A program made the position numbers and the translations under genes. A stretch of DNA of 64,000 nucleotides from positions 1-64,000 of the forward strand of contig JBNJCX010000001.1 of NCBI GenBank assembly GCA_051744365.1, read 5' to 3'. Source of the stretch: Gudongella sp051744365 (GTDB taxonomy: Bacteria > Bacillota > Clostridia > Tissierellales > Tissierellaceae). Below the pieces are notes generated by a model. The model saw only the letters and a program-made list of their open reading frames with translations, was not told where the DNA came from and did not search any database. The stretch's first letter is position 1. The number at the start of each line of letters is the position of its first letter. Below, piece after piece: positions 36,281 through 45,598 of the stretch.

Positions 36281-36310
36281 ATCTTTTGTTAGATTAGAGG
36301 AGGTGAAATC

Positions 36311-36574
36311 GTGGCAAATATAAAATCAGCTGAAAAAAGAATTCTTGTAACCGCTAAAAAAACTGCCTTGAACAAGAGTAAGAAAACTGAGATTAGGACA
36401 TATATTAAGAAATTTGAGAGTGCTGTAGCCAACGAAAATTTCGACGAGGCGAGTGCATTGTTGAAGGTCATTGATAAGAAGCTTAAGAGAGCAGCACACA
36501 AAAATGTAATCCATATGAATGCAGCTTCAAGAAAAGTAGGTCGTTTGACAAAGACACTTAATAAAGCACTATAA
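36311..36574 (+). CDS. rpsT: 30S ribosomal protein S20
   Basis: 16S rRNA-binding primary assembly protein. 87 aa, Lys/Arg/Ala-rich, opening MANIKSAEKRILVTAKK, with the typical C-terminal NVIHMNAASRKVGRLTKTLNK. GTG start with GGAGGTG 6 nt upstream. The only ribosomal protein gene on the plus strand here; monocistronic between its promoter and terminator. Confidence 0.97.
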   Translation: MANIKSAEKRILVTAKKTALNKSKKTEIRTYIKKFESAVANENFDEASALLKVIDKKLKRAAHKNVIHMNAASRKVGRLTKTLNKAL

Positions 36575-36577
36575 TAA

Positions 36578-36612
36578 AAACTTCGGCTAAACCGAAGTTT
36601 TTTCTTTTTTTT
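36578..36612 (+). terminator. Rho-independent terminator of rpsT (also serves holA)
   Basis: AAACTTCGG, a short loop and CCGAAGTTT are followed by a long T-rich tract on the plus strand. On the minus strand the same stem runs into TTTTATTATAG just past the holA stop, so it can act bidirectionally for the convergent holA transcript. Confidence 0.88.
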
Positions 36613-36623
36613 ATTTTTCCAAT

Positions 36624-37649
36624 TTACATTCCCGATGTCAATCTTATTATAAGCATTTCCATTTCCAGTCTTTGGTCTGATGATGAGGTTTTGAGCTTCC
36701 TATCAGTCTCAAGTATGTCCTCAAGTATTTCTCTTAGTCGTTTCTGACTCATCTGATTTCCCTGTACAGAGATTTTCCCGAATTCATATGGCTTTATACG
36801 AAGCTTCTCCTGTATTTCTCCAGCTCCATATCCTTTCTCCCTATACACTACATATCCAAGGAGCAATCTGAACTGTCTGCTTATCATAAACAGGATTCTC
36901 GGTACAGGTTCATTCATAAGGTATATTTCATTGAATATTTCCATAGCTCTGTCAGGATCTTTTTTCCCTACCGCGCCAAGAAAATCAAATATATTCTTGT
37001 CCAATGTCTTAATAAGAACCCGTTCAAGTGTAGATCTATCGATGCTTTTGCCTCCAGAATAATCTGACAGCTTCTTTATTTCATTTTTCAGGTCATACAA
37101 AGTGGTGGTTATATTGCGACTTGAATAGCTGCTTTGCTGAATGAAATAATTCATATCTGCAAACGACATTTCCCTGTTATTTTCAGCAAGCTGTTTTTTT
37201 ACCCAATCCGTCAGTTCCTTTCCCCTCAGCTTTTCAAACTGGACTGCACTGCCGATTTTATTAAGATACCTGTATATTTTGGAATTTTTCTTTAGTTTGC
37301 CATCCCTGTCATTTATTATCAACAACTGGTGATTGCCAAGCCTTTTAATATACCCTATCAACTCATCGGAATCACTATCCCTGTCAGCCAATAGTTCAGG
37401 ATTTCTAAGGACTATGACTCTTCTCTCAGACATAAATGGCAATGTCTCACAGCTTGCCTTAAGTTCATCAAGTCCTGAAAATTTGCCATCCAGGTAGGAA
37501 AGGTTTAATGTCCTTCCATCAGATGTCATGAATTTCTGAATTGTGTGTTCCACTGCCTTGTCCAAAAGATAAGTTTCATCACCTGTAAAAATATATACAG
37601 GGTTGATATTTTCTTTTTCAATGAATCTAGAATATTCCTGGTATTTCAT
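36624..37649 (-). CDS. holA: DNA polymerase III delta subunit
   Basis: Clamp-loader subunit that opens the beta clamp. 341 aa, with the family N-terminus (PVYIFTGDETYLLDKAVEHT, about 17-36) and an AAA-like helical body; divergent but typical for Firmicutes (YqeN). Overlaps the comEC 3' end by 23 nt, the conserved comEC-holA-rpsT arrangement. Confidence 0.93.
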   Translation of the reverse strand: MKYQEYSRFIEKENINPVYIFTGDETYLLDKAVEHTIQKFMTSDGRTLNLSYLDGKFSGLDELKASCETLPFMSERRVIVLRNPELLADRDSDSDELIGYIKRLGNHQLLIINDRDGKLKKNSKIYRYLNKIGSAVQFEKLRGKELTDWVKKQLAENNREMSFADMNYFIQQSSYSSRNITTTLYDLKNEIKKLSDYSGGKSIDRSTLERVLIKTLDKNIFDFLGAVGKKDPDRAMEIFNEIYLMNEPVPRILFMISRQFRLLLGYVVYREKGYGAGEIQEKLRIKPYEFGKISVQGNQMSQKRLREILEDILETDRKLKTSSSDQRLEMEMLIIRLTSGM

Positions 37650-40029
37650 GATTGTTTTCCTCCAATTTTGCGTATGCGCGTACTTCCATATAAGACAGTA
37701 TATAATATATCAGCATTAAGCTCAATGCGAGTCCATAACGCTGAATAAAATCAATTGGACTTTCCTGATAGAATGGACTGCCATATGGCAATATTTCCAT
37801 TTCTTCTGATTTAAGAAGAACTTTTACTAGACCTGCCCTGTCAGTTCTGTAAATTGTGCTACCTTCTTCTTCAAGTATCCGTAACACCGACTCATGTGGA
37901 TGTCCAAAGGTATTGTTTCTTCCCGCTGATATTATGCTGTTTGCAGGAGAAGTAATGGATATAAATGACTGGGAGGATGAAGTATCACTTCCATGATGTG
38001 CTACCTTCAATATATCCAAATATTTTGCGCTATCTAAATTGATTTTTCCCTCGACCTGCTCCTCAATATCGCCTGTGAAAAGAATGCTCCTGCCTTTGCT
38101 CTTTAACAGCAGCACCAGCGAATTATTGTTTTCATTGGTATAGGTTTGGCTGCTGGATGGCCATATGCATTCCAGGCTGTTCTCGTGGTCCATATCAATT
38201 CTGCCGCCCTGTGACATAATATACACTGGTATGTTCTTTTCTCTAACCTTATAAGCCATCTCTTCATCTGAAATCTCACCGTTCACATACATGGAATCTA
38301 CTTTCAGATTGTCCAGTACAGCGAGGGCTCCCTTGTAATGATCTTCGTGGAAATGACTTATGATGATTCCATCCAGCTTTCTTATTCCCTGTTTCTCCAA
38401 ATAAGGAAGCGTTATGGAGCTACCTGGGTCATAGCTTCCGAATACCGCTCCGCCGGTATCTAAAAGATAATTTTTATCAGCAGTCCTGATAAGGGCGGAA
38501 TCCCCCTGCCCCACATCTATAAAATGTATTTCTGTAGGCTTGTCTTCATTGTAAGCCATCAAATTCATTAAGATAATCATTAAAAGAAATACAACTACAG
38601 TTTTTCTTATATTTTGACCTACATATGCAAGTTCCCTCCACCTTAAAACCGCAATCAAAAACACAAGGTATGCTGCCACGTGATAGGGCTCCGGCGAGGA
38701 AAGTGATATGGGGCTGATGGGAATCATATTGATTATACCTACAATAAACCTCTGCAGGTCCAGAAGAATTTGGAGTAAAGGTCCAACAACCGGTATAAGT
38801 AGCATTATAAACCCCAAAATGAGATTGATTGTTGCCAATGGAATTAGAATCAAATTTGACAGCAATGCCATAACAGGCATCTGATTGAAATAATAGCCCT
38901 GCAAGGGAAGTATCCCAATATTTACTGCAGCAACAGCTGCAAGTGATCTTGCAACTTTACCCTTAAGGGGATATAGCATCTCCAAAATCCAGGGTACAAT
39001 ACAGACAAGGGATATCGTTGCTCCATATGATAACTGAAACCCAATGCTGAAAACCCAGAAGGGGTTAATTAGAAGACTTATTAAAAATGAAACCGCCAGT
39101 ATGTTGACTGGATCCGTCGGCCTGTGAATGAGCTTTGATAACATTAGCAGAGTCAGCATCACTACAGCTCTCAAAGCTGACTCAGGATATCCTATAAGGT
39201 ATCCGAAGATCCATATTGCCACCAATGTTACCGGGATTGAAAATTGCCTTTTCACTCCTGAAAAAGATAAAAGGAGCATTAAAAACCCGGATATTATTCC
39301 AATATGTAATCCTGAAATCGCAAGAATATGAGCAATACCAAGATCTCTATAAACCTCGTATTCCGCCTGTAAATCATTCTTGTCCCCTGTCAGGAGTCCC
39401 TTCATAATCCCGGCATTTTCCTGTGACAATTCTTCGTAAAAAACCCTGTCTATCCTTTCATTAAAGGCATTTTGAATTCTATATCCAAAGTCCATTGAAT
39501 CCATATTTGTATTTAAGGTTGCTTCATTTACTCTGACAATATTCCTGATATCTTTGGTAAGCAAGTATTGTCTATAATTGAATAGCCCGGGATTTGTGTT
39601 ATACGCCGGTTCTTCCGCCTTCCCCTTAAAAGAGACTACTGTCCCGGGAATCATAGGCTCTGCATTGTAAAGGTTCATTCTCACCTTCTCTTGGATTCTC
39701 ATGCTGTTGATACTAGCAAGATTTATATCGTAGCTGTAATAATCCTCCTTTTCATAGACTCTGTTAACAGTCCCAGTAAAAAGACTGTCTTCACCACGAT
39801 AGGCAGAAATTTCAGAAAGGAGTCTTTCATTGGTGAATAGTACGGCCAAGAGAAATACTAAACCTACAAGGATAAAATTGGAATACTTGCCTTTACATAA
39901 GGAAAATATCCAATACAAGACAAGAAAAGCTGATAAAATCAACACAAGCTCAGATGGAATTCTGAAATAATAGGATGTCAGGATACCTACCGCAAATAGC
40001 ATCCCTGGCATCAAGGCAGGTCGCTTCAT
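37627..40029 (-). CDS. comEC: ComEC/Rec2 DNA-uptake channel protein
   Basis: Polytopic membrane protein for single-strand DNA import in transformation. 800 aa: N-terminal TM pair and DUF4131/OB region (about 1-180), Competence domain with many TMs (about 215-500; HILAISGLHIGIISG near 234), and a C-terminal metallo-beta-lactamase domain with HFHEDHYKG (about 563) and VAHHGSDTS (about 680), the proposed nuclease. Complete, with no frameshift. The matching comEA gene is 7 kb away, next to selD. Its own promoter lies upstream. Confidence 0.95.
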   Translation of the reverse strand: MKRPALMPGMLFAVGILTSYYFRIPSELVLILSAFLVLYWIFSLCKGKYSNFILVGLVFLLAVLFTNERLLSEISAYRGEDSLFTGTVNRVYEKEDYYSYDINLASINSMRIQEKVRMNLYNAEPMIPGTVVSFKGKAEEPAYNTNPGLFNYRQYLLTKDIRNIVRVNEATLNTNMDSMDFGYRIQNAFNERIDRVFYEELSQENAGIMKGLLTGDKNDLQAEYEVYRDLGIAHILAISGLHIGIISGFLMLLLSFSGVKRQFSIPVTLVAIWIFGYLIGYPESALRAVVMLTLLMLSKLIHRPTDPVNILAVSFLISLLINPFWVFSIGFQLSYGATISLVCIVPWILEMLYPLKGKVARSLAAVAAVNIGILPLQGYYFNQMPVMALLSNLILIPLATINLILGFIMLLIPVVGPLLQILLDLQRFIVGIINMIPISPISLSSPEPYHVAAYLVFLIAVLRWRELAYVGQNIRKTVVVFLLMIILMNLMAYNEDKPTEIHFIDVGQGDSALIRTADKNYLLDTGGAVFGSYDPGSSITLPYLEKQGIRKLDGIIISHFHEDHYKGALAVLDNLKVDSMYVNGEISDEEMAYKVREKNIPVYIMSQGGRIDMDHENSLECIWPSSSQTYTNENNNSLVLLLKSKGRSILFTGDIEEQVEGKINLDSAKYLDILKVAHHGSDTSSSQSFISITSPANSIISAGRNNTFGHPHESVLRILEEEGSTIYRTDRAGLVKVLLKSEEMEILPYGSPFYQESPIDFIQRYGLALSLMLIYYILSYMEVRAYAKLEENNHEIPGIF

Positions 40030-40047
40030 GTATTATCTCCTATGCTC

Positions 40048-40076
40048 TTTATATTTCTGTTTTATTGGTATATAAT
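40048..40076 (+). promoter_or_regulatory. Probable promoter of the AlaX-like gene
   Basis: Consensus -10 TATAAT (40071-40076) with a weak -35 TTTATA (40048-40053) at 17-nt spacing. Confidence 0.5.
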
Positions 40077-40083
40077 ATGATTA

Positions 40084-40111
40084 ATTATAACACAGAAATT
40101 GTTCTTACCAA
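40084..40111 (-). promoter_or_regulatory. Promoter of comEC-holA
   Basis: Minus-strand -35 TTGGTA (40106-40111), 16-nt spacer and -10 TATAAT (40084-40089) with a TG extension; it overlaps back-to-back with the AlaX promoter region. Confidence 0.65.
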
Positions 40112-40152
40112 TTTAAATATTCAAAATTACAAATTTTAAGGTGGTGCTTTGA

Positions 40153-41370
40153 ATGACTAGAAAGCTATATTGGGATAACCCATATCTTTATGAGGCAGAC
40201 GCTTCTATTATTAAAAAGGAGCGGAAGAACGGCAAGTTTCACGTAATTCTTGACAAGACAATATTCTACCCTGATATGTCCGGTGGACAACCTGGTGATG
40301 TAGGCACCATAAATGGAAAAAAAGTGCTTGAAACAACTGAAAAAGGTGGAAATTTAATTCATGTTCTCAAATCAGATATTTCAGGTCAAAAGCTACATAT
40401 GTCCATCGAATCCGACCACAGGATGGATATGATGCAACAGCATACAGGCCAGCATCTTCTATCCGGTGTGCTTTATAACCTAATGGGCGGTGAAACAGTT
40501 AGCTTTCATCTTGGCAAGGACTATTCCTCCATCGATGTAACCCTTTCTGATATGACAGAAGATGAGGCCGAAAAATCTGAGCTTCTATGCAATAAAATTA
40601 TCCAGTCAAACTTCAAGGTTAAGTCCTACTTTGTTGACCAGGAAAAAGTTAAGCTTCTCCCGGTTAGAAAACCTCCATCTGTAGTTGACAATATTAGAGT
40701 TGTTGAAATTGATGGTTTTGACTATTCTCCCTGTGGTGGAACTCATGTAAACCACACCGGAGAACTGGGATTGCTTAAGATCACCAAATGGGAACACTAT
40801 AAGGGAATTCTTAGAGTTCAGTTTCTATGTGGTCAAAGGGCAATAGAAGACTACAGCTCCAAGTTCAAGTCTGTAAGGTCAATTGCAGGTATGTTCTCAT
40901 CTGCAGATGATGGAATTGAACAGAAGGTACAAAAGCTAATTCAGGATAAATCTTTGCTTGAGAAGGAATCCAGAGACGTTAAAAGTGAAATTATTGAAAT
41001 GAGAAGCACTCATCTGATGGCGGGCTCAAGTAAATTCAAAGATATATCTATAATAAAAAAGCTTTACGACCATTACAATTTCAAGGAACTCAGCCAACTT
41101 GGCAGTTATATTTCAAATGAGAATGCAAGGGTCATACAAATTTACGGCATCTCAAATGAAGGTCTTGGACAGTTTATGATAAACAAATCCAGGGATATTG
41201 ACCTGGATCTGGGAAACTTGTATAAAGCTCTTTCCTCTGAATTCAATCTAAAGGGTGGCGGTAATCCAAACACAGTTCAAGGCTCCGTACCGACTGATAG
41301 CTTGTCGGCTCTTCTTGATCGATGTGTAGAACTGTTGATGGATAAACTAAGCAATGTCCCCAATGAATAA
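40153..41370 (+). CDS. AlaX-like alanyl-tRNA editing protein with DHHA1 domain
   Basis: Free-standing relative of the AlaRS editing domain, expected to deacylate Ser- or Gly-tRNA-Ala in trans. 405 aa: N-terminal beta domain (FYPDMSGGQPGD, about 38-49), the zinc site HTGQH (about 96-100) and CGGTH (about 194-198), a coiled-coil linker (about 255-300), and a C-terminal DHHA1 domain ending in FNLKGGGNPNTVQGS (about 360-375). This is the long AlaX-L class, with the DHHA1 glycine-rich motif retained. Plus strand, convergent with the tRNA-Sec gene across a shared terminator. Any link to selenocysteine is positional only. Confidence 0.9.
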   Translation: MTRKLYWDNPYLYEADASIIKKERKNGKFHVILDKTIFYPDMSGGQPGDVGTINGKKVLETTEKGGNLIHVLKSDISGQKLHMSIESDHRMDMMQQHTGQHLLSGVLYNLMGGETVSFHLGKDYSSIDVTLSDMTEDEAEKSELLCNKIIQSNFKVKSYFVDQEKVKLLPVRKPPSVVDNIRVVEIDGFDYSPCGGTHVNHTGELGLLKITKWEHYKGILRVQFLCGQRAIEDYSSKFKSVRSIAGMFSSADDGIEQKVQKLIQDKSLLEKESRDVKSEIIEMRSTHLMAGSSKFKDISIIKKLYDHYNFKELSQLGSYISNENARVIQIYGISNEGLGQFMINKSRDIDLDLGNLYKALSSEFNLKGGGNPNTVQGSVPTDSLSALLDRCVELLMDKLSNVPNE

Positions 41371-41396
41371 AAAAGCGCCCTCAGGGCGCTGTTTTT
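41370..41396 (+). terminator. Bidirectional rho-independent terminator
   Basis: AGCGCCC-TCA-GGGCGCT (41374-41390) with GTTTTTC after it on the plus strand and TTTTTTA after it on the minus strand. Ends the AlaX-like gene and also the leftward sel/tRNA-Sec transcript, 4 nt past the tRNA CCA. Confidence 0.9.
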
Positions 41397-41399
41397 CTA

Positions 41400-41496
41400 T
41401 GGCGGGAGTATGTGAGAATCGAACTCACCCAGGACGCTCTTAACGCCCCGCGCTGGTTTTGAAGACCAGAGAGCCCACCAGAACTCCTCTACTCCC
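41400..41496 (-). tRNA. selC: tRNA-Sec (anticodon UCA)
   Basis: Selenocysteine tRNA, 97 nt including an encoded CCA. Acceptor GGGAGTA pairs with TACTCCC; the anticodon loop is CTTCAAA with UCA, closed by CTGGT/ACCAG. The long variable arm (GGGCGTT ... AGCGTCC), the GTTCGATT T-loop and the extended acceptor plus T helix are typical of tRNA-Sec. It is transcribed leftward as the last element of the comEA-selD-selA-selB-regulator run. Confidence 0.97.
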
Positions 41497-41544
41497 ATAT
41501 GGCTACAAGAGCCATTATACACGAAACCAGCAAATATATCAATC

Positions 41545-42234
41545 CTAATTTTCCTTAAAGAAATACCCTACCCCCCATTTTGTCAGTACATATTCAGAAG
41601 CCTTGGGGTCCTTTTCAATCTTTTCCCTTATTCTCCTTATATGCACATCTACAGTTCTCAAATCACCATAATAGGCATAACCCCAAACCTTCTCCAGCAA
41701 TTCCTCCCTGGTGTATACCTTGCCTGGCATTGAGGCAAGGACATACAACAAGTCAAACTCTTTACCTGTAAGGGATATACTCTTATTATTTCTTGTGACT
41801 TTCCTTCCTACGGAGTTGATTCTAAGGTCCTTTATCTCAATGACATTGCTGTTATTATCTGAAACCTTATGATTGATCCTTCTCAGCACTGCTTTTATCC
41901 TTGCCTTCAACTCAAGAATATTAAAGGGCTTCACCAGATAATCATCTGCACCATATTCCAGAGCAAGAATCTTCTTGATATCTTCATTCACTGATGTAAT
42001 AAATATAATCGGGACGGATGAAATGTTTCTTATATCCTGGCAGAGTGTCAGCCCATTTGTATCTGGAAGCTCTGTCTCCATAAGAATCATATTATAATCT
42101 TTTTTTGAAATATGGTCAAGGGTATCGGCTCCCTCGGAAAGTATGTCAATACGATAATCATCCTGCTCAAGGCTATATCTCAATCCTCTAACAAATGTCC
42201 GGTCGTTGTCTATAATCAGTATTCTACCGCTCAT
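41545..42234 (-). CDS. OmpR/PhoB-type response regulator lacking the phospho-acceptor Asp
   Basis: 229 aa two-domain regulator. Receiver domain about 1-118 with acidic pocket residues in IIDNDR (Asp 9, Asp 11), the Thr switch in IIFITS and the Lys in DDYLVKPF near 105. At the phosphorylation site the sequence is MILMETELPD: Glu 53 replaces the usual Asp. The winged-helix DNA-binding domain (about 130-228; LTGKEFDLLYVLAS, RTVDVHIRRIREKIE, VGYFFKEN) is intact. No histidine kinase gene is adjacent. Glu could mimic the phosphorylated state, giving a constitutively active or differently controlled regulator (inference). It lies 15 nt downstream of selB and 48 nt before tRNA-Sec. Confidence 0.9.
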   Translation of the reverse strand: MSGRILIIDNDRTFVRGLRYSLEQDDYRIDILSEGADTLDHISKKDYNMILMETELPDTNGLTLCQDIRNISSVPIIFITSVNEDIKKILALEYGADDYLVKPFNILELKARIKAVLRRINHKVSDNNSNVIEIKDLRINSVGRKVTRNNKSISLTGKEFDLLYVLASMPGKVYTREELLEKVWGYAYYGDLRTVDVHIRRIREKIEKDPKASEYVLTKWGVGYFFKEN

Positions 42235-42249
42235 ACCCTCACCCCAATG

Positions 42250-44160
42250 TCAGTTAACCAAAACTCTCTTCTCTCCATCTCTTCTGGTGACTCTTATCTG
42301 ATCAAAATACTCTAGAATTGCAATTGCGTTTTTTCTGTTTGTATTCATCAAATCTCTATATTCTGCCACCGTTATGCCACCGTTTTCAACTATGAATTCC
42401 ACAAGCTTCTCGCGAGCCGTCTCCAGATGCCCAGGCAGTAGAAACAGGTCATCACTTATCCTCAATATCTCTTCCCTTGCCAGCATATCAATGATAATTT
42501 CATCTATCTCTTCATTTTTACCCAATTTGGAGTTCAGTAAATCCTCTTTCTTGGGTGGCATATAGCCTTCACTTTCAAAAATTCCAATGATTCCTCTTTT
42601 TATCTCTTGCTGTTCATCAGAATATTCCGGATTGAAATCCTTAAGTGATATAAGATTCCCAATCTGCTTGAAGTGTCCTTTCTCAACAAGGTCGTCAATG
42701 ATATTTTCAGCAAGCTTTGGTTTAGCCTTTTGCAGGAATCTGCTTCTCATCTCTTCCTTGGATGCACCTGTCCTCAAGGGATACTTTTTATGGAATATCT
42801 GAAGAACCTTTTCCATTGACTCCACAAGATTACGGATGTGCTCCCTGTGGACAGGATATATGTCCTTGCTGAGCTCATAGAGTGATACCCTTCCCTTTTT
42901 CTGAAGCTCTTTAACCTCATGGAGAATATTCTCCTCGAGCATCGATGTATCCCTCGCCATCTCCTTCACTGAAAGATAAAGCTTTGCCTTATCCAGAATC
43001 ATATGCTCGACAATATCGCCGAAATCTCCTTCATCCTTTATCCTAAGCTCTTCAAGGTCCTCATCATCAAATCTCTTTCTTTTCGCAGGATTTGGTTCCA
43101 GTACTTCTCCCCCTCCGATTGTGAACATGGGTGAATAAAACCTTAGAATAAACCTATCTCCTCTCTTTGCAACAGTCTCTGACTCCAGTCTGAGTTGAGC
43201 GTAAGCCTCTTCTCCCGGCTCCAGAACCTCTTTATCCAGAAGGATCATTCTACAGAGAATTTCCTCTGTTCCCAGATATAATTTAAGTCGGGTTCGATTC
43301 ATAATTCCCCTGTCAAGATTCTTCAACAACCTGACCTTGACATCAAGCATCATTGTGTTAGTCATGGAATCTACAGGCGCTACGATATTACCCCTGTCAA
43401 TTTGATCCTTCTTTATGCCAGCAAGATTCATTGCTACCCTCTGCCCTCCAAAGGCTACCTTGGAATCCTGATCATGAACCTGTATAGATCTTATTCTTGA
43501 CTTTATCCCCACTGGGAATATTTCAACCTCGTCACCTACTGAGAACTTTCCTGCAAGAAGAGTACCTGTAACCACTGTTCCGAATCCGGAAATGGTAAAT
43601 ACCCTGTCTATTGGCAACCTGGGCATATCGTTGATATTCTTGTCTTCCAACTCTCCTGCCATACCCTGTATTGCATTGATTGCATCCTCTATCCCTGTCT
43701 TTTTTATTGAGGAAACTGAAATTATTGGGCTGTTTTCCAGAAATGTTCCCACTACTGCTTCCTGCACTTCTTCCTTCACCAGCTCCAACCACTCATCTTC
43801 AACTATGTCAGATTTTGTTATAACTACAAACCCCTTGCTTACTCCTGCCATGTCCAGAATGGCAAGGTGTTCTACAGTTTGAGGCATAATTCCTTCATCT
43901 GCTGCCACTACAAGCATTACAATGTCGATACCTATAACCCCTGCAAGCATGTTCCTAATGAACTTTTCATGCCCCGGCACATCAATAATTCCAGCTCTTT
44001 GCCCATTTGGAAGGTCGAAATAGGTAAATCCAAGCTCGATGGATATGCCTCTTTCCTTCTCTTCCTTTAATCTGTCTGTTTCCCTTCCAGTAAGAGCCTT
44101 GATCAATGTCGTCTTACCGTGGTCAATATGGCCGGCTGTTCCTATAATCAAATGTTTCAT
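42250..44160 (-). CDS. selB: Selenocysteine-specific elongation factor SelB
   Basis: Delivers Sec-tRNA-Sec to UGA codons by binding the SECIS hairpin. 636 aa: EF-Tu-like GTPase (GTAGHIDHGKTTLIKALTG about 7-25; DVPGHEKFI about 60; TKSD about 117), beta-barrel domains II and III, and C-terminal winged-helix repeats (about 380-636) that bind the mRNA hairpin. Follows selA by 13 nt. Length typical of clostridial SelB. Confidence 0.97.
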   Translation of the reverse strand: MKHLIIGTAGHIDHGKTTLIKALTGRETDRLKEEKERGISIELGFTYFDLPNGQRAGIIDVPGHEKFIRNMLAGVIGIDIVMLVVAADEGIMPQTVEHLAILDMAGVSKGFVVITKSDIVEDEWLELVKEEVQEAVVGTFLENSPIISVSSIKKTGIEDAINAIQGMAGELEDKNINDMPRLPIDRVFTISGFGTVVTGTLLAGKFSVGDEVEIFPVGIKSRIRSIQVHDQDSKVAFGGQRVAMNLAGIKKDQIDRGNIVAPVDSMTNTMMLDVKVRLLKNLDRGIMNRTRLKLYLGTEEILCRMILLDKEVLEPGEEAYAQLRLESETVAKRGDRFILRFYSPMFTIGGGEVLEPNPAKRKRFDDEDLEELRIKDEGDFGDIVEHMILDKAKLYLSVKEMARDTSMLEENILHEVKELQKKGRVSLYELSKDIYPVHREHIRNLVESMEKVLQIFHKKYPLRTGASKEEMRSRFLQKAKPKLAENIIDDLVEKGHFKQIGNLISLKDFNPEYSDEQQEIKRGIIGIFESEGYMPPKKEDLLNSKLGKNEEIDEIIIDMLAREEILRISDDLFLLPGHLETAREKLVEFIVENGGITVAEYRDLMNTNRKNAIAILEYFDQIRVTRRDGEKRVLVN

Positions 44161-44173
44161 CAGTTACACTCCT

Positions 44174-45583
44174 TCATAGTCTTTCCAAAGCTGATTTTAC
44201 AGCTTCTATGATGATGTGCATATCGGAATCTGATATGGTCCTAACATCAAAATATACCCTGTCCTTGTATACTCTGGCTACAACAGGGATACTGTGTGAC
44301 CTTAGAAGCTCTTCAAATTTCGACGTGCTTCTGGTACCCAGGTCAACCACCACACACCTAGTTGGAAGTTTTTCCATAGGCAGAGAGCCTCCTCCAACCT
44401 CTGAAAACTCATCTTCTATAGTCAGTTCTGCTTCCCTTTGAATCATTTCCTCCTTCAACATCCCGAGCAGCTTCTCAGCCTTGTCCTGGAGGGTTCCAAT
44501 TGGATATGTCAGCATTCGCAATGTAGGTATTTTAGAGACTGCTTTCTCTTCATCAAGATAGTATCTAAAGGTAGCCTCCAAGGCTGATATGGTGAACTTG
44601 TCGACTCTAAATGCTCTGGTCAATGGATTTTTCTTCATTTTGTCGATATATTCCTTCTTCCCTACAATTACTCCTGCCTGTGGCCCTCCCAGAAGCTTGT
44701 CGCCACTGAATGTAACTATATCAACTCCACTTTCCAGGCTATCCATGACCGTAGGTTCATAGGTTATGCCATATTTTGATAAATCTATAAGCACTCCGCT
44801 CCCCAGGTCTTCAATAAGTGGTATTCCATATTCTTTTGACATTTGATGAAGCTCTGATGCATCAACTGCTGAAGTAAAGCCCATTATCCTGTAATTCGAT
44901 GTATGGACTTTCATTATTGCACCTGTCTCTTCTGTAATGGCCGATTCATAGTCCGTTTTATGAGTCTTGTTTGTAGTTCCTACTTCAATCAGGTTCGCTC
45001 CGCTTTGTACCATAACATCAGGCACTCTGAAAGACCCTCCAATTTCTATAAGTTCCCCTCTTGATACTATTACATCCTTTCCTTTGGCAAGAGTGCTCAG
45101 GACAAGCATAACAGCCGCAGCATTGTTGTTAACCACCATAGCAGCCTCGGCACCGGTAATATCTGCAATAATTTCCTCCAAGTGTGAGTATCTGGAGCCC
45201 CTGCTACCTCCTTGAAGATCATATTCCAGGTTTGAATAGCCTGTGGCTACTTCCTTCATGTGTTCAAGTATCTCAGGATTTATTGGGGACCGTCCCAGGT
45301 TTGTGTGAATTACAACACCTGTGGCATTTACGACCGGTTTGAGTCTGAATGAATTTTTTTCCAAAGCATAATCCACTATATCCTTGGGAAGTCTTCTGAC
45401 CATTGCCTTTACCACATCAGAATTTTCTCCTTCTTTTATTGCAATCCTGATTTGCTCTGTCTTATATCTTATGGATTCAACAACCGTTTTACGTGGTACC
45501 TGATTGTCCAATTCCATGACAAGTCCATTTTCCAATATCTCATCTACCTTTGGTATCATCTTGAATAAATTAATATCATTCAT
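44174..45583 (-). CDS. selA: L-seryl-tRNA(Sec) selenium transferase
   Basis: PLP enzyme that converts Ser-tRNA-Sec to Sec-tRNA-Sec using selenophosphate. 469 aa, normal. The PLP lysine is in VTFSGDKLLGGPQAGVIVG (Lys about 291); VVNATGVVIHTNLGRSP (about 84-100) and GGSRGSRYSHLEE are family signatures. Between selD (15 nt upstream) and selB (13 nt downstream). Confidence 0.97.
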   Translation of the reverse strand: MNDINLFKMIPKVDEILENGLVMELDNQVPRKTVVESIRYKTEQIRIAIKEGENSDVVKAMVRRLPKDIVDYALEKNSFRLKPVVNATGVVIHTNLGRSPINPEILEHMKEVATGYSNLEYDLQGGSRGSRYSHLEEIIADITGAEAAMVVNNNAAAVMLVLSTLAKGKDVIVSRGELIEIGGSFRVPDVMVQSGANLIEVGTTNKTHKTDYESAITEETGAIMKVHTSNYRIMGFTSAVDASELHQMSKEYGIPLIEDLGSGVLIDLSKYGITYEPTVMDSLESGVDIVTFSGDKLLGGPQAGVIVGKKEYIDKMKKNPLTRAFRVDKFTISALEATFRYYLDEEKAVSKIPTLRMLTYPIGTLQDKAEKLLGMLKEEMIQREAELTIEDEFSEVGGGSLPMEKLPTRCVVVDLGTRSTSKFEELLRSHSIPVVARVYKDRVYFDVRTISDSDMHIIIEAVKSALERL

Positions 45584-45598
45584 TTTTACACCTGCCCT

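Noticed and set aside
41545..42234. Response regulator as a decayed pseudogene
   Set aside because: The frame is intact, all other receiver residues and the DNA-binding domain are conserved, and it has normal spacing in the operon; only the phospho-acceptor is changed.
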